Source of the DNA: Rhodopirellula halodulae
GTDB taxonomy: Bacteria; Planctomycetota; Planctomycetia; Pirellulales; Pirellulaceae
Direction: 5' to 3'
Assembly: GCF_020966775.1 (NCBI RefSeq)
Contig: NZ_JAJKFV010000011.1
Location: 485,023-549,022 of the forward strand
Length of the DNA: 64,000 nt
The notes under the pieces are model-generated. The model was not told where the DNA came from. It saw nothing but the letters and a program-made list of their open reading frames with translations, and did no database searches. A program made the translations under genes and the position numbers. Below, piece by piece: positions 9,761 through 20,976 of this stretch (positions are counted from its first letter, which is position 1; each line of letters begins with the position of its first letter).

Positions 9761-9802
9761 ACGATCCGCATCATGAACCACTATGATGCGGATCGTTTTT
9801 TA
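9761..9802 (+). terminator. Intrinsic terminator after the PQQ propeller gene
   Basis: A perfect 14-bp stem, ACGATCCGCATCAT paired with ATGATGCGGATCGT, closes an 8-base loop (GAACCACT, 9775-9782) and runs into six T residues (9796-9801). It lies 28 bases after the stop codon at 9733. This is a textbook Rho-independent terminator. Confidence 0.95.
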
Positions 9803-9862
9803 TAGGTCCCGACCTTCGGATCCAAACGACCTCCATCGCCCCCTTCAAAGACGTTGCCAATC

Positions 9863-10711
9863 ATGTGTGATCAGGATCATTTCGAAGAAGATTTGAAGAA
9901 GTATTCACGACGCGACTTGGGAACACTGGCCGCCGCCGGACTGGGAGCGGCCATGATGTTGCCTCGCGTTGCCAATGCGGCCGAGGTGAACGAACAAGAC
10001 GTTTCCATCACGACCCCCGATGGGACTTGCGATGCTTACTTTGTGGCACCACAGTCCGGTGCCCACGCAGCGGTTTTGATTTGGCCAGACATCTTTGGAC
10101 TGCGTCCCGCGTTTCGCGAAATGGGAAAGCGGCTCGCGGAGTCAGGTTACAGCGTTTTGGTCGTGAACCCGTTTTACCGCCAACAAGCCGCTCCCACGGC
10201 CAAGGATGGTGCCAACACGTCCATCTCGGATGTTCGATCGCTGGCCCGCGCGTTGACCCCTGAAACTCACATGACGGACGCGAAAGCGTTTGTGGGTTGG
10301 TTGGATCGACAACCACAAGTCGACACGAACAAGAAGGTGGGAACCACTGGCTACTGCATGGGCGGCCCCATCGTGTTCCGCACGGCCGCTGCCGTCGCGG
10401 ATCGCATCGGAGCCGCGGCCACCTTCCACGGCGGCGGTCTGGTCAAAGACGGCGATGACAGCCCGCACCTGTTGATCCCTCAAATGAAAGCGGACTTTTT
10501 GATCGCCATCGCGGAAAACGATGACGCTCGCGATGCGGAAGCGAAAACGGTTTTGAAGAAGTCTTTCGCGGACGCAGGACTCGATGCTGAGATTGAGGTC
10601 TATCCCGCCGGCCATGGTTGGTGCCCACCGGACACTCGCGTCCACAACCCGGAACAAGCGGAAAAAGCTTGGGCGCGCATGTTGGCTTTGTTCGAGAAGG
10701 CTCTGGCGTAA
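9863..10711 (+). CDS. Tat-exported dienelactone hydrolase family protein
   Basis: 282 residues from the ATG at 9863; a TTG three codons upstream adds nothing. The N-terminus has a twin-arginine signal (SRRDLGTLAAAGLGAAMM) with a cleavage site near ANAAE. The rest is an alpha/beta-hydrolase of the dienelactone hydrolase family: nucleophile Cys165 in GYCMGG, acid in the region VVNPFYR to IAENDD, and His251 in PAGHGWCPPD. The family cleaves lactones or esters such as dienelactone; a periplasmic location argues for a scavenging or detoxifying role instead of the cytosolic chlorocatechol pathway. No catechol genes are nearby. It stands alone between a terminator and the next gene 116 bases downstream. 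Confidence 0.88.
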   Translation: MCDQDHFEEDLKKYSRRDLGTLAAAGLGAAMMLPRVANAAEVNEQDVSITTPDGTCDAYFVAPQSGAHAAVLIWPDIFGLRPAFREMGKRLAESGYSVLVVNPFYRQQAAPTAKDGANTSISDVRSLARALTPETHMTDAKAFVGWLDRQPQVDTNKKVGTTGYCMGGPIVFRTAAAVADRIGAAATFHGGGLVKDGDDSPHLLIPQMKADFLIAIAENDDARDAEAKTVLKKSFADAGLDAEIEVYPAGHGWCPPDTRVHNPEQAEKAWARMLALFEKALA

Positions 10712-10827
10712 CGCCGTATTGCTCGAATGCGGTTCGTCGCTTACACCACCGGCTTATCGTCCAAGTGCTTCATGAATCGAGGACGATATCGCATTGCTCT
10801 ATCTCTCCTTTGACTACGAGTCGCTTC

Positions 10828-11463
10828 ATGACGTCGACTACAATTGAGTTGTATGAATCACTCAACGAATTCGCGAAACAACGCGAAGGCGAATGGGATC
10901 AAATCCTGGATACTCGTCGCGATGAACTCAAACAGATGGCTGGATACATCCGGGATTCCATCTCGAAATCGGGATCCGTTCAGCTGACGTTCATCTGCAC
11001 TCACAATTCCAGACGCAGTCACTTGACTCAAATTTGGGCGAAGGCGGCTGCGGACCGGATGGGTTTGACCGGCGTGCAGACATTCTCCGGTGGTACTGAA
11101 ACAACCGCGATGAACTCACGCATCGCTTCCGCTTTGAAGCGATGTGGTTTTCAGATCACGCAAGAAAAGGAAGACGCGACCAATCCGGTTTACGCCGTTC
11201 GCTACTCCGACGATGCCGACCCATTGCTGTGCTTTTCGAAAGTCTTCCACGAAGCCCCGAATCCCAAGTCAGATTTCGCGGCCGTGATGACTTGCTCCAG
11301 CGCGGATGAAGCATGTCCGATTGTCCCTGGATGCGATCTTCGACTGCCTATCCAATACGAAGACCCCAAGGTGTCGGATGGAACGGACGTCGAGTCCGCC
11401 ACCTACGACGAGCGGAACCGACAGATTGCTCGTGAAATGCTCTACGCGATCTCTCTCGTCTGA
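10828..11463 (+). CDS. Low-molecular-weight phosphatase / arsenate-reductase-like protein
   Basis: 211 residues from the ATG at 10828; upstream in-frame starts lie inside or just after the previous gene. The P-loop CTHNSRRS (Cys57, CX5R-S) in the context FICTHNSRRSHLTQ is that of low-molecular-weight protein tyrosine phosphatases and thioredoxin-type arsenate reductases. The C-terminal half has several further cysteines (CFSK, CSSADEACPIVPGC), which in ArsC-type enzymes could shuttle electrons. It is longer than the usual 130-150 residues because of an N-terminal helix and this C-terminal part. Similar planctomycete and Bacteroidetes proteins are annotated as protein-tyrosine-phosphatases; arsenate activity cannot be decided here. 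A strong terminator follows. Confidence 0.8.
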   Translation: MTSTTIELYESLNEFAKQREGEWDQILDTRRDELKQMAGYIRDSISKSGSVQLTFICTHNSRRSHLTQIWAKAAADRMGLTGVQTFSGGTETTAMNSRIASALKRCGFQITQEKEDATNPVYAVRYSDDADPLLCFSKVFHEAPNPKSDFAAVMTCSSADEACPIVPGCDLRLPIQYEDPKVSDGTDVESATYDERNRQIAREMLYAISLV

Positions 11464-11538
11464 GTTTCCCGCCTCGAACGTGGCCGTTTTGACGTCAGAG
11501 TTCGCCCGGGAAACCGGATTTCATCGACGCTCATCTGC

Positions 11539-11575
11539 AACGAAAACCGGACTTTGATCTGGTTTTCGTTTTTTT
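11539..11575 (+). terminator. Intrinsic terminator after the phosphatase-like gene
   Basis: A 10-bp perfect stem AACGAAAACC / GGTTTTCGTT (11539-11548 with 11561-11570) with a 12-base loop, the right arm running into a T-tract to 11575. It lies 76 bases after the stop codon at 11463. Confidence 0.9.
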
Positions 11576-11709
11576 ATGCGCCGTCGCGACCATCGCCTTC
11601 GTGCGGACGACCGCCGTAGCCGGACATCTACAGTGCGATGTCTCGAAAGCGACATTCGACATTAACGAACCGAAAACCAGACAAACTCATCACATCCAAG
11701 ACCACTGTC

Positions 11710-12828
11710 ATGAACACTCCTGAAACCAAATCTGCTCTGCTGCAACCTTTTCAAATTGGCGATTTGACGCTTCCGAACCGCGTGATCATGGCGCCGCTCA
11801 CTCGCGCTCGAGCGGGTGAGGAACGCCTGCCCAATGCGTTGATGGCGGAGTACTACACCCAGCGTGCTTCGGCTGGATTGATCATCAGTGAGGCCACGGT
11901 GGTTTCGGAACAGGGCATCGGCTGGCCGCAAACACCCGGCATTTACAACGAAACCATGGCGGACCACTGGAAACAGGTGGTGAATTCGGTGCATGAGGCG
12001 GGCGGCCGAATTTTCCTTCAACTGTGGCACACTGGCCGAGCCTCGCACAGCGATTTTCATAACGGCGACCTGCCCGTCGCACCTTCGGCGATCAAGATTG
12101 AAGGGGACGGCGTTCACACCCCTTCTGGGAAAAAACCTTACGAAACGCCACGTGCACTGGAAACTTCTGAACTGCCCGGCGTTGTCGAGGATTACCGCCG
12201 CGCGGCCGAATTCGCCAAGCAAGCTGGATTCGACGGGGTCGAAATTCACTCCGCCAATGGGTATTTGCTCGACGAGTTCTTGCAATCAAAAACCAACCAC
12301 CGGGAAGACAATTACGGTGGTAGCATCGAGAACCGCTATCGATTGCTGGGTGAAGTCGTCGAAGCGGTGACCAGTGTTTGGCAAAACGACCGCGTCGGAG
12401 TTCGTCTGTCACCCAACGGTGCGTTCAACGACATGGGATCGCCGGACTACATCGAACAATTCACTTATGTTGCTCGACAACTGGATGCCTTTGGACTGGC
12501 CTACCTGCATGTGATGGATGGAACTGGTTTCGGCTTTCACGAGCTTGGCCCCGTGATGACGCTGCGAGACATCCGCAAGGTCTTTTCCGGCCCCTTGATG
12601 GGCAATGTTGGCTACACAAGAGAGTCGGCCGAAGAAGCGATCGTGGATGGTGCTGCTGACCTGATCGCCTTCGGACGTCCGTACATCAGCAACCCCGATC
12701 TGGTTGAACGATTTCAAAACGGTTGGCCGTTGGCTGAGGACGCGGATATGTCGGTATGGTATTCGCATGGACCTGAGGGCTACACGGACTTCCCTGCCTA
12801 TCAAGAGGAAGCATGCAGTGTGGACTGA
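11710..12828 (+). CDS. Old Yellow Enzyme family alkene reductase
   Basis: 372 residues from ATG 11710; the longer frame from 11638 begins in non-conserved sequence just after a terminator. It is an FMN TIM barrel: N-terminal LTLPNRVIMAPLTRARA, FMN contact QLWHTGRASH, and the substrate-binding pair in EIHSANGYLLDEFLQ (His and Asn hydrogen-bonding the carbonyl), then FGRPYISNPDL near the end. These match the NemA/OYE class that reduces activated C=C bonds or nitro compounds with NAD(P)H. The gene is followed 64 bases later by a zinc alcohol dehydrogenase on the same strand, so an enal/aldehyde detoxification pair is plausible. Physiological substrate is not known. Confidence 0.92.
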   Translation: MNTPETKSALLQPFQIGDLTLPNRVIMAPLTRARAGEERLPNALMAEYYTQRASAGLIISEATVVSEQGIGWPQTPGIYNETMADHWKQVVNSVHEAGGRIFLQLWHTGRASHSDFHNGDLPVAPSAIKIEGDGVHTPSGKKPYETPRALETSELPGVVEDYRRAAEFAKQAGFDGVEIHSANGYLLDEFLQSKTNHREDNYGGSIENRYRLLGEVVEAVTSVWQNDRVGVRLSPNGAFNDMGSPDYIEQFTYVARQLDAFGLAYLHVMDGTGFGFHELGPVMTLRDIRKVFSGPLMGNVGYTRESAEEAIVDGAADLIAFGRPYISNPDLVERFQNGWPLAEDADMSVWYSHGPEGYTDFPAYQEEACSVD

Positions 12829-12892
12829 ACCGGTTTGAATCGTGCAGTCTGAGTCACACTGCGACGTGTTTTGTGTTTCCAACTGACGACCA

Positions 12893-13921
12893 ATGACCCC
12901 AAACGTTCCAATGAAAACCGTCCATGCTTACGCCGTCAACGAACCCAAAGGCAGCTTTGAACCCTACGAATATGAACTAGGTGATCTGCAACCGGATGAA
13001 GTTGACATTGACGTCGAAACTTGTGGAATTTGCCACAGCGACCTGAGCATGGTCGACAACGATTGGGACATGAGTGAGTACCCGTTGGTTCCCGGGCACG
13101 AAGTGATCGGCAAGGTCTCCGCGATTGGAGACCATGTGACTCACTTGTCCGTGGGAGACCGCGTGGGACTTGGTTGGCATGCGGGATACTGCATGGTGTG
13201 TGATCAATGCATGAGCGGCGATCACAATCTATGTGCCGATGCCAGCTCGACCATCGTTGGACGTCACGGTGGTTTTGCGGATGTTGTGCGAGCCAAATCG
13301 GCGAGCGTCGTCAAAGTTCCTGACGGCTTGGCAGCACAGGAAGCCGGTCCATTGCTCTGCGGTGGGATCACGGTATTCAATCCGTTTGTTCAGTTGGATC
13401 TGTCTCCAACATCGTCGGTCGGCGTGATCGGTATCGGCGGACTGGGGCACATGGCATTGAAATTTGCCAATGCCTGGGGATGCGAGGTGACGGCGTTCAC
13501 ATCAGAAAGCAAACAAGAAGAAGCGCTGGAGATGGGTGCTCATCACACGATCAATTCGAGAGACATGGATGCGATCGCCAGCACCGATCTGCGTTTTGAT
13601 TTGGTGCTGTCGACGATCAACGTGCCGCTGGATTGGAACAAAGTCCTCGGCACGCTGAAGACGCATGGTCGACTGCACATGGTGGGTGCGTTGACGGAGC
13701 CCATGGAGATCGGCCTTCTACCTGACATGCTTTTCAAGCAACTCAGTGTGGGTGCATCGCCCGTTGGGCCGCCGGTCATCATTCGCCGCATGCTGGATTT
13801 CGCGGCGAGACATAAGATCGCTCCGGTGACAGAACACTTCCCGATGAGCAAAGTCAACGACGCGTTCGAGCGACTCCGCAGCGGTGACGCTCGCTATCGC
13901 ATTATCTTGGATCGCGACTGA
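12893..13921 (+). CDS. Zinc-dependent NAD(P) alcohol dehydrogenase (CAD/YahK-like)
   Basis: 342 residues, medium-chain dehydrogenase/reductase. Catalytic zinc: Cys in ETCGICHSD, His in VPGHEVIG and a later ligand; structural zinc: the four cysteines of [17 protein letters not shown] with the standard C-x2-C-x2-C-x7-C spacing. The Rossmann fingerprint is [13 protein letters not shown]. The overall pattern ([18 protein letters not shown]) is closest to cinnamyl-alcohol-dehydrogenase-like broad aldehyde reductases such as YahK/Ahr. It follows the Old Yellow Enzyme gene at 64 bases, giving a possible two-gene reductive pathway for unsaturated aldehydes. It converges on the RND efflux gene, with a small GACGCC/GGCGTC hairpin at 13939-13958 between them. 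Confidence 0.9.
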   Translation: MTPNVPMKTVHAYAVNEPKGSFEPYEYELGDLQPDEVDIDVETCGICHSDLSMVDNDWDMSEYPLVPGHEVIGKVSAIGDHVTHLSVGDRVGLGWHAGYCMVCDQCMSGDHNLCADASSTIVGRHGGFADVVRAKSASVVKVPDGLAAQEAGPLLCGGITVFNPFVQLDLSPTSSVGVIGIGGLGHMALKFANAWGCEVTAFTSESKQEEALEMGAHHTINSRDMDAIASTDLRFDLVLSTINVPLDWNKVLGTLKTHGRLHMVGALTEPMEIGLLPDMLFKQLSVGASPVGPPVIIRRMLDFAARHKIAPVTEHFPMSKVNDAFERLRSGDARYRIILDRD

Positions 13922-13948
13922 TTCTGAGCTGCCTCGCTGACGCCACCG

Positions 13949-16900
13949 TCAAGGCGTCTCAGTCTTGGCGGTGAACATTCCCTGAATGTCTTCCAAGATG
14001 AGATACAGACAGGGCACCAACACCAGAATGATCGCGGTCGCGAAAAGAATTCCGAAGCCCAACGAAATGGCCATTGGAATGATGTATTGGGCCTGCAGTG
14101 AATCCTCAAAGATCAGTGGCATCAAACCGCCGAACGTGGTCAATGTGGTCAGCATGATTGGGCGGAAACGTCGCAACCCGGCTTGCGAGATCGCATCGAA
14201 CGCGGACTGTGATCCGCGTTGTCGATTGGCGTAATCAATCATGATCAACGAGTCGTTGATCACGACACCAGACAACGCGATGACGCCCATCAGGCTCACC
14301 AACGACAGATCATAGCCCAACATGATGTGGCCGATGATGGCGCCCACCACTCCAAACGGAATCGCAACCAAAACGATCAAGGGTTGCACATATCCACGGA
14401 AGGCGATCGCCAACAACGAGTAAATGACCGCGAGTGCCAACCCGAACGATCCCCACAGAGACGACGTCGCGGCCCGCATTTCCGCATCACTTCCCTCGAA
14501 GGTCCATGTGATCCCGGGGTAGTCCTCACGCAGTCTCGGTAGCTCCTGCGATTTCAGTGCTTCAATGACCTGGGTCACGGCACGCTTGGGCTCGACATCC
14601 ATCGACACATTGATTGCGCGTCGTCCGTCGCGGCGATTGATGGACCGAAACGCGAGCGTTTCCTCCACTTCCGCAACGTCGAGCAGTGGCACCTCCGATC
14701 CGTTCGGGGTGCGAATGATCAGATCTTCCAAGTTGTGAATGTCTTCTCGCTGGTCTTCCGGAAGCTTGACCCGCACCTCCGTTTCGTTGGTGCCGCGAAT
14801 CAGTCGCAGTGCCAACGAACCAAAGAAGGCGCCACGTAGTTGCTCGCCGAGATCTTCGTCCGTCAATCCGAGCGAGCGTCCTTCCGGTCGCAGCTTGAAA
14901 TCGTATTGAGTCTTGCCCTTGTTGTAGTTGTCGCTCACGTCTCGCACGTTGGCGTAGCTTTCAACGCGTTCGACAAACGCCGACGCTGCGGACTCCAACA
15001 CGGAGATGTCGCTATGACTGAGGTCGATGCTGATCGCGCGACGATGACCGCCGGGGCCGCGTTCCGCTTCGAAGGTCACCTGATTCACACCAGGCAAATC
15101 ACCGATGGATTCTCGCCAAAGTTCGATGACTTCATTCGCGGTCATGTCACGCTGATCCGGCGGCTTCATCACGATTTCCACATCAATGAAGCTTTGCCCG
15201 CGAACGTTTGTTTTGATTCCCTCGGCCACCTCGTAGAGGTTGTGTTCCTCGAACATCTTGATGCTGGCTTCGGTCACCGTTTCGGCAATCTTGGCAGCCT
15301 GATCCTGCGTGGTTCCCACTGGCATTCGAACCCCCGCTTCGATCTCATCCGCCGATACCTCAGGCATCAGGATCAGTCCCATGTGGGCGCTCGTCGCATA
15401 GCCACCGATGACGACAAACAGTGCCAGCGCCAACGACGCGGTGACGTAACGAAAACGGAGCGTCAGCATCAGTATCGGTCGATAGAAAAACTCGACCAGA
15501 CGATTGAACGCTTGGCTGAACCGCTGTTGGCCGTGATGAAGCTTGGCACCGATGCTATTGGGATTGCGTCCGGCATCGCGAGCATGAGCGAGGTGGGCAG
15601 GCAGGATGAACAGCGACTCGATCAACGAAAGCGCGAGCACGATGATCACAACGACGGGCAACGGCCCCCAAAATTTGCCGGTTTCTCCTGGGATGAACAG
15701 CAGAGGCACAAACGCCACGATGTTGGTCAGAATGCTGAACGTCACCGGCCCCGAAACCTCTTGCGTTCCCTCAACCGCAGCATTTTCGTGATCCTTCAGC
15801 GATTGACGTTTCTCATAAACGTTCTCGCCAACGACCACGGCGTCATCGACAACGATCCCCAACACCACCAAGAAACCAAACAAGGAAATCATGTTGATGC
15901 TGACACCGGTCACCGGCAGCAGCAGCACGCCGCCGATGAATGAGACCGCCATCCCCATCATGACCCAAAACGCCAAACGGAATTCCAAGAACAACGACAA
16001 GATCACCAGCACGATCACCACCGCCATCGCAGCGTTTTCCGCGACCAACATCAATCGCCGACGAAACTCTTCCGCGTTGTTGCTGTCGATTCGCCATTTC
16101 ACACCGGGCGGCAAAACGGATTCGAACTCGGCCATGGTTTCTTCGACCGCTTCGGCGACATCCATCGGCGACTGATTGCCAACGCGATAGATATCAAGTT
16201 CGACGGACGGTGTTTGGCTGAACTGTGAGTGAAACCCGACTTCCTCAAACCCATCACGAATGATGGCGATGTCACCCAAGGTGACCATCGGCCCATCTCG
16301 TCCCGCCACGATTTCGATTCCGGCGAATTCTTCCGCCCATTGCTTACGAGCCTTGACCCGCAACAGGATCTCACCCGAAGTCGTCTGAACCGAGCCGGCC
16401 GCTACGTCTTGGCTGGATTGCCGAATGATGCCCGCGACATCGGGCAGCGTCAGCCCATACTCTCGGAGTTTTTGCCGAGGAATCTCAACGTGGGTGACGT
16501 ATGCTGGGACGCGACGAAGTTCGACTTGTGTGATCTGTTCTTTGGATTGCAGTTGGTCGCGAAGTTGCTCGGCTAGCTTTCTCAACGCCCAGATATCAAT
16601 CGGACCATAGATCGCGACTTGCATCACTTCTTGCTGACGTGACTGCAGACGCACTTCGGGTTGTTCGATCTGATCCGGAAACGTGCGAATGCGACTGACC
16701 GCTTGGTCGACATCCTGCAGGACCTTCATGCGGTCTTCGCCACCGACCAACTCGATCAGCACTTCACCGCGTCCTTCACGAGCTTCACTGGTGATTTCGC
16801 GAATGCCTTCGACACCTCGGACGGCTTCTTCGATTGGCCGCAGGATCCCCTGTTCAACCTCCTCCGGAGCCGCACCCGGATAGCCGACGGCGACCTCGAC

Positions 16901-17065
16901 AATGTCGAGCTGGAATTGTGGAAAGACTTCTTTTTGGATTGTCAGGGCGGACCAGATTCCACCGCCAAGTAGCAAGATCATCAGCAGGTTGGCCGCAATC
17001 GAATTGCGTGCCATCCAAGCGATCGGACCGCCCTCGGGAACCAACTTCTGCGACAACGAGGTCAC
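13949..17065 (-). CDS. RND-family inner-membrane efflux transporter (AcrB/HAE-like)
   Basis: 1038 residues, the usual length for resistance-nodulation-division pumps. The start is GTG at 17065, overlapping the stop of the adaptor gene (GTGA). The N-terminus shows the first membrane helix ([16 protein letters not shown]). The proton-relay aspartate pair is present in [17 protein letters not shown] (TM4), and the second half repeats the fold ([20 protein letters not shown]). The porter and docking regions between TM1-2 and TM7-8 are full length. It should export hydrophobic or amphiphilic compounds by proton antiport together with the two downstream-mapped partners. The mid-gene text resembles the planctomycete/marine AcrB subclass; substrate unknown. 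Confidence 0.95.
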   Translation of the reverse strand: MTSLSQKLVPEGGPIAWMARNSIAANLLMILLLGGGIWSALTIQKEVFPQFQLDIVEVAVGYPGAAPEEVEQGILRPIEEAVRGVEGIREITSEAREGRGEVLIELVGGEDRMKVLQDVDQAVSRIRTFPDQIEQPEVRLQSRQQEVMQVAIYGPIDIWALRKLAEQLRDQLQSKEQITQVELRRVPAYVTHVEIPRQKLREYGLTLPDVAGIIRQSSQDVAAGSVQTTSGEILLRVKARKQWAEEFAGIEIVAGRDGPMVTLGDIAIIRDGFEEVGFHSQFSQTPSVELDIYRVGNQSPMDVAEAVEETMAEFESVLPPGVKWRIDSNNAEEFRRRLMLVAENAAMAVVIVLVILSLFLEFRLAFWVMMGMAVSFIGGVLLLPVTGVSINMISLFGFLVVLGIVVDDAVVVGENVYEKRQSLKDHENAAVEGTQEVSGPVTFSILTNIVAFVPLLFIPGETGKFWGPLPVVVIIVLALSLIESLFILPAHLAHARDAGRNPNSIGAKLHHGQQRFSQAFNRLVEFFYRPILMLTLRFRYVTASLALALFVVIGGYATSAHMGLILMPEVSADEIEAGVRMPVGTTQDQAAKIAETVTEASIKMFEEHNLYEVAEGIKTNVRGQSFIDVEIVMKPPDQRDMTANEVIELWRESIGDLPGVNQVTFEAERGPGGHRRAISIDLSHSDISVLESAASAFVERVESYANVRDVSDNYNKGKTQYDFKLRPEGRSLGLTDEDLGEQLRGAFFGSLALRLIRGTNETEVRVKLPEDQREDIHNLEDLIIRTPNGSEVPLLDVAEVEETLAFRSINRRDGRRAINVSMDVEPKRAVTQVIEALKSQELPRLREDYPGITWTFEGSDAEMRAATSSLWGSFGLALAVIYSLLAIAFRGYVQPLIVLVAIPFGVVGAIIGHIMLGYDLSLVSLMGVIALSGVVINDSLIMIDYANRQRGSQSAFDAISQAGLRRFRPIMLTTLTTFGGLMPLIFEDSLQAQYIIPMAISLGFGILFATAIILVLVPCLYLILEDIQGMFTAKTETP

Positions 17066-18387
17066 TCCGTTGTCTCCTCTGACTCGGCGTCTTTCGCGTC
17101 GTCATCATCTTCGGCATCGTTGGTGATTTTTCTGAGCCCGACACCCGTTGCGACCGTCGCCAACGTGGTTGTGACAATCTCATCCCCCGCGTCGACACCG
17201 GACCGGATGTAGGCATATTCCGCATCGCGAAAAATCACTTCCGTGTCTCGGATCTCGAGTTTCTCGTCTTTCATGACCCACACGGTGTCTTTGTCGCGAA
17301 CGAACTCCCGAGGCAAACGCACCACGTCCTCGATCATGCGTCCTTCGATTCGGGTTTCAATCAAGGTGTCCAGGATCAACGGCGGTAGGTCGCTTTCTCG
17401 GCCCAATGGATCATTGACCGTGATCAAGACCCGAGCCAAACGAGTTTGTTGATCCAACGTTCCGATCATTCTCTCGACGCGTCCTTCCCGCGTCACGTCG
17501 GGCCCCCACGCATCCGGATCACGCAACAGCACACGCGATCCTTCCACCATCCCATCTTGGAAACCGTTCGCATCTTCAGCGAAGGTATCGCTGCCCAAAT
17601 CTTCACCATCGACCATGCGTTCTTCTTCCGCGGCTTCAGGGAATTGAACCCAACGAAGATTGCGAACCGGCACCGCAGCCATGATCCAGTATTCGTCCAA
17701 ACCGATCAGACGCCCGAGTTCGTCTCCGGGGCCGACTTGCGAACCGATGTTCACCGATCGGGAAAGAATCTGCGCGTCGAATGGAGCGATGACTTCAGTG
17801 CGATCCAAATCCAATTGGGCACGCGCCAAGGCGGCTTTGGCAGCAGCAATCTCCGCTTTGATCGATGCGATCTGCGGTTCGCGAAGCACCAAGGATCGGT
17901 TCGTGTTCTTGATGGTGCTCTCGAGCATCTCGAGTTCTTTGACCGCCAATCGCTGACGAGCCTGCTCGATTTCCCAGGTGGCTTCTTTTTGCAGAAGTTC
18001 ACTGTTGCTGATGGACACCGCATTCTCAAAATCCGCCGGATCAATCCGCAGCAGCAGTTCCCCTTCGCGAACCATGCCTCCAGGCAAAAAGTCCTTGGAG
18101 AGTTCGACGACTTGGCCACTAACACGTGGACTGAGTGTGATATCACGGGCCGCTTCCACGGTCCCCAGCACCACCAGTTGGGGCGCGTAAGAACCACGTT
18201 CGGCGACGATGGTGTTCACCAAAGCCGACGACTTGCGAGTGGCGTTGATCTGTTGAGCGGTGGGTTCGGTTTTGTTGATCACCACGACCGCTGCGGCCGA
18301 TGCTCCCAAGATTGCCAAGCAGGTGATCGCGGTGCCAAGAATGCGAAGCCAGCGCCATTTGGGTCGCTGATTCGACGCATTATTCAT
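17062..18387 (-). CDS. RND efflux periplasmic adaptor (HlyD/AcrA family)
   Basis: 441 residues from ATG 18387, which overlaps the end of the outer-membrane gene by 8 bases; a longer frame to 18462 would overlap more deeply and lacks support. One N-terminal membrane anchor ([21 protein letters not shown]) is followed by a barrel-sandwich half ([26 protein letters not shown]), a long coiled-coil hairpin ([17 protein letters not shown] to [17 protein letters not shown]) and the second half ([22 protein letters not shown]). The C-terminus is acidic. This is the membrane-fusion subunit linking the RND pump to the outer-membrane channel; all three are encoded in one minus-strand operon. Confidence 0.93.
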   Translation of the reverse strand: MNNASNQRPKWRWLRILGTAITCLAILGASAAAVVVINKTEPTAQQINATRKSSALVNTIVAERGSYAPQLVVLGTVEAARDITLSPRVSGQVVELSKDFLPGGMVREGELLLRIDPADFENAVSISNSELLQKEATWEIEQARQRLAVKELEMLESTIKNTNRSLVLREPQIASIKAEIAAAKAALARAQLDLDRTEVIAPFDAQILSRSVNIGSQVGPGDELGRLIGLDEYWIMAAVPVRNLRWVQFPEAAEEERMVDGEDLGSDTFAEDANGFQDGMVEGSRVLLRDPDAWGPDVTREGRVERMIGTLDQQTRLARVLITVNDPLGRESDLPPLILDTLIETRIEGRMIEDVVRLPREFVRDKDTVWVMKDEKLEIRDTEVIFRDAEYAYIRSGVDAGDEIVTTTLATVATGVGLRKITNDAEDDDDAKDAESEETTE

Positions 18388-19813
18388 CAACAACGGTCTC
18401 CGAGACAATTTCCACGGTCGATTCCAATAATTCAAAGTCTTGCGGTCGCGTGTCGAAACCACCCGCCAGTGCCAGGTAGAGCGAAACGCGAATGAGCACC
18501 AAGTCTAGTTGAGCCGATAGCGTTTCGCGCTGCAATCTTTGCTGGCCGGTGATGGCACTGAGCACATCCAGGTAATCCGCGTCGCCGATCAGGTACTGCT
18601 CCCGCAATTGCTCGGACGATTGCCGCGCCAACTCGACCTGATTCTCCAGATGTTCAATGCGTTCGAGCTGGTAGCGTTCTTGGGCCAAGGCGTCTTCCAC
18701 CTCGCCGAACGCTTCCAGCATCGTTTGACCATAGAAGTTGAACAACTCTCGCTTGACCGCCGCGGTGCGATCGACCTCCGCCCGACGCTGCCCCCCATCA
18801 AACAAGGGTGCGATCATGGATGCGCCGATGGAAACAAACCAGTCGCGGAAAATGGTTTCCGGAGACTCCGAAACATTCAACAGCGACCCCGACAGATTGA
18901 TGCGCGGGTACTGAGCACTGATCGCCGACGCCAGGTCTCGGTCCGCGGCACGAAACGCCAAGTAGTCACGACGCACATCCGGCCGACGCTGCAGCAATTC
19001 CGACGGCAGCCCCGTGGCGGGAAGCGGCGGCAAACCGGGAAGCTCCGTTCCGGGATCGTACTCCGCGGCCTGAGGCATCTCGCCCAGCAAGACCGCGAGC
19101 TGGTGCTCCAGCACGGCGATGCGAGACTTCACGATGACTCGCTGTTCCAAGGTGGCTTCTAACAGTTGTCGTTGACGCAGGACGTCCGGGCTGAGGATCA
19201 AACCAGATGCAAAACGAGCTTCCTGCAGTGCCAGCCCCATTTCGTTGGAATCGATTTGTTCGTCCAACAAGGCGACCTGCGCGTGGGCTTCGATCAGCGA
19301 AAACCACGTCCGCGAAATTTCGGCGGAAAGCGTCAACGCGATCGCGTGATAGTCTTCGCGAGTCGCCGAGGTCCGCAAGCGTTCCGCGTCCACCCGTGAT
19401 TCGATCTCACCCCACAAGTCGACTTGGTAACCCGCGTCCAAGCCCCATATGAAACTCGACCGATCGTCACCGGGTCCCATCGTGGCACCATAATCAGCGA
19501 CGCCGTTTAGGTCCGGCCACAAATCCGATGCTTCGCGTCGAGTGAGAGCCCGCGCCGCATACAATCGCTGCAAAGCCGCCGCGAGCGTGAAGTTGCCGCT
19601 CATCGCTTGATCGACACGAGCATTCAACTGGATGTCGTTGAACGAGGTCCACCAACGATCGGGCGCGACGATTTCACCATCGGTCGAAAAAGGAGGTGGG
19701 GTCTCCGTGCGAAACGTCCAGGTTCGGTCCGGATTGGCGCACCCGTTCCCAACCAGCAGCATCACAATCAGCCACCGTTTGGAAAAACGCCCGACAACGC
19801 GTAAGGGGTACAT
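18380..19813 (-). CDS. TolC/NodT-family outer-membrane efflux lipoprotein
   Basis: 477 residues from ATG 19813 (an upstream GTG at 19837 is in frame but less likely). The N-terminus has a basic stretch, hydrophobic helix and Cys ([14 protein letters not shown]), fitting a lipoprotein signal with a relaxed lipobox. Two repeats of the outer-membrane efflux protein domain follow, with typical motifs [62 protein letters not shown] split by helices. This is the channel of the tripartite pump and the first gene of the operon, ahead of the adaptor (8-base overlap) and the RND pump (4-base overlap). Confidence 0.92.
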   Translation of the reverse strand: MYPLRVVGRFSKRWLIVMLLVGNGCANPDRTWTFRTETPPPFSTDGEIVAPDRWWTSFNDIQLNARVDQAMSGNFTLAAALQRLYAARALTRREASDLWPDLNGVADYGATMGPGDDRSSFIWGLDAGYQVDLWGEIESRVDAERLRTSATREDYHAIALTLSAEISRTWFSLIEAHAQVALLDEQIDSNEMGLALQEARFASGLILSPDVLRQRQLLEATLEQRVIVKSRIAVLEHQLAVLLGEMPQAAEYDPGTELPGLPPLPATGLPSELLQRRPDVRRDYLAFRAADRDLASAISAQYPRINLSGSLLNVSESPETIFRDWFVSIGASMIAPLFDGGQRRAEVDRTAAVKRELFNFYGQTMLEAFGEVEDALAQERYQLERIEHLENQVELARQSSEQLREQYLIGDADYLDVLSAITGQQRLQRETLSAQLDLVLIRVSLYLALAGGFDTRPQDFELLESTVEIVSETVVDE

Positions 19814-19883
19814 GATGGCGGATCTACGAGAATCCACCGCCTCAAATCCAGGCCAATCCAGGACTTGTTACAGATCTCTCGGA

Positions 19884-20933
19884 TCAGCCATCGTGTTTCA
19901 CGGTCGTTGAAAGTGCAATCACCGCCCATGCACTTCCCCAATCATTCGCGGTCGCTGTTGGACGTCCTTTCGCCGATGCTTTCGTGCCGGGAACTTTCCA
20001 GCGTCCGCTGGCCTCCTGCGTGCTGACCAAATGATCTGTTGCAGCCTGTAGCACGGACGCATCGGCGCCGGCAATTGCGAGAGCATACAGGGCGTAACCG
20101 GTGCCGAGCGCGTCGCTGGACTCTCCCGCCTTCCATCCCCAACCACCGTCGTCATTCTGCATCTCGATCAATCGTTCTCGCCAAAGCGATAGCTCCTCAA
20201 CGCCTTTTTCGCGAATGGAGATGTCACCGGTCGTTGCCAGTTGTTTCGTCAGCAAGAGCCTTGCCGCAAGGAACTCGGTCGATTGCGCGTTCTCAATGGC
20301 ATCGATCACCTCCAACGCCGATTGCAAATTAAACACGACGCCTTCGCGAAGCAGAGCCAGGGATGTCCAGGCGGTCGTGGTCGCGGTGGTTTCCGGTTGC
20401 GGACGTCGCTGAGCGGGAAGCTGCCCGCAGGCTCGCCACGAACCATCCGGAGCCTGTTCGTCTTTCAAATGGTTCGCAAATTTCGTTCGCCATGCGGAGT
20501 CCGTACTAGGTCTGGCCGACGTGTTGGTTGGTGGCTCGGGGATCGCCAGCAACAACTGAGTCATTGTGTCGATGTTCGCCGACATCGTGGCGTCATGATC
20601 GACGTCGGCCTTTTGTTCTGGTTTGACAAAGTTGACGACGTTCGTTGACCACTCGCTCCATTGTCGAAGCTTGTCGCGCGCCCCGGGGGCATCCAAATCA
20701 ACCGCGGCTTGATGGCTCCAAATCAGAGTTGGAACCTGATGACAGGACACACAACCTCGCTTTTCGATCCAACGCTCTCCGGCGGACGCGACGTAACGCA
20801 GCCCTTTTTCGATGGCCTGAGCCTTCAGGGAAACGGAAGTTGCTTCCTGCGAAGCGGCTTTTTCCCCACCGGCAAAGAGCGACAAGCCGACGGTGAGGCA
20901 ACAAATTGCCGTGCGGATCAACTGGATATTCAT
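19884..20933 (-). CDS. Exported squalene-cyclase-like repeat protein with a CxxCH heme site
   Basis: 349 residues with an N-terminal signal peptide (IRTAICCLTVGLSLFAGGEKAASQ). Near residue 60 there is a cytochrome-c motif, CVSCHQVPTLIWSHQ. The rest consists of alpha/alpha-barrel repeats like those of prenyltransferases and squalene/hopene cyclases (DDGGWGWKAGESSDALGTGYALYAL). The acidic DXDD motif of class II cyclases was not found, so a cyclase activity is doubtful. Planctomycetes encode many such terpenoid-cyclase-like proteins; the covalent heme attachment is the unusual part. It is 43 bases downstream of the MDP-1 gene and may be co-transcribed with it. Confidence 0.75.
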   Translation of the reverse strand: MNIQLIRTAICCLTVGLSLFAGGEKAASQEATSVSLKAQAIEKGLRYVASAGERWIEKRGCVSCHQVPTLIWSHQAAVDLDAPGARDKLRQWSEWSTNVVNFVKPEQKADVDHDATMSANIDTMTQLLLAIPEPPTNTSARPSTDSAWRTKFANHLKDEQAPDGSWRACGQLPAQRRPQPETTATTTAWTSLALLREGVVFNLQSALEVIDAIENAQSTEFLAARLLLTKQLATTGDISIREKGVEELSLWRERLIEMQNDDGGWGWKAGESSDALGTGYALYALAIAGADASVLQAATDHLVSTQEASGRWKVPGTKASAKGRPTATANDWGSAWAVIALSTTVKHDG

Positions 20934-20976
20934 CGCTCGCCTCTGCGAAGTTCAAAACCGACGCCCCGGTTTCAGT

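Noticed and set aside
14840-15943. 367-codon plus-strand open frame
   Set aside because: Entirely antisense to the RND pump gene, rich in His, Arg and Gln, no ribosome site.
17446-18495. 349-codon plus-strand open frame
   Set aside because: Antisense to the adaptor gene; composition reflects codon bias of the real gene.
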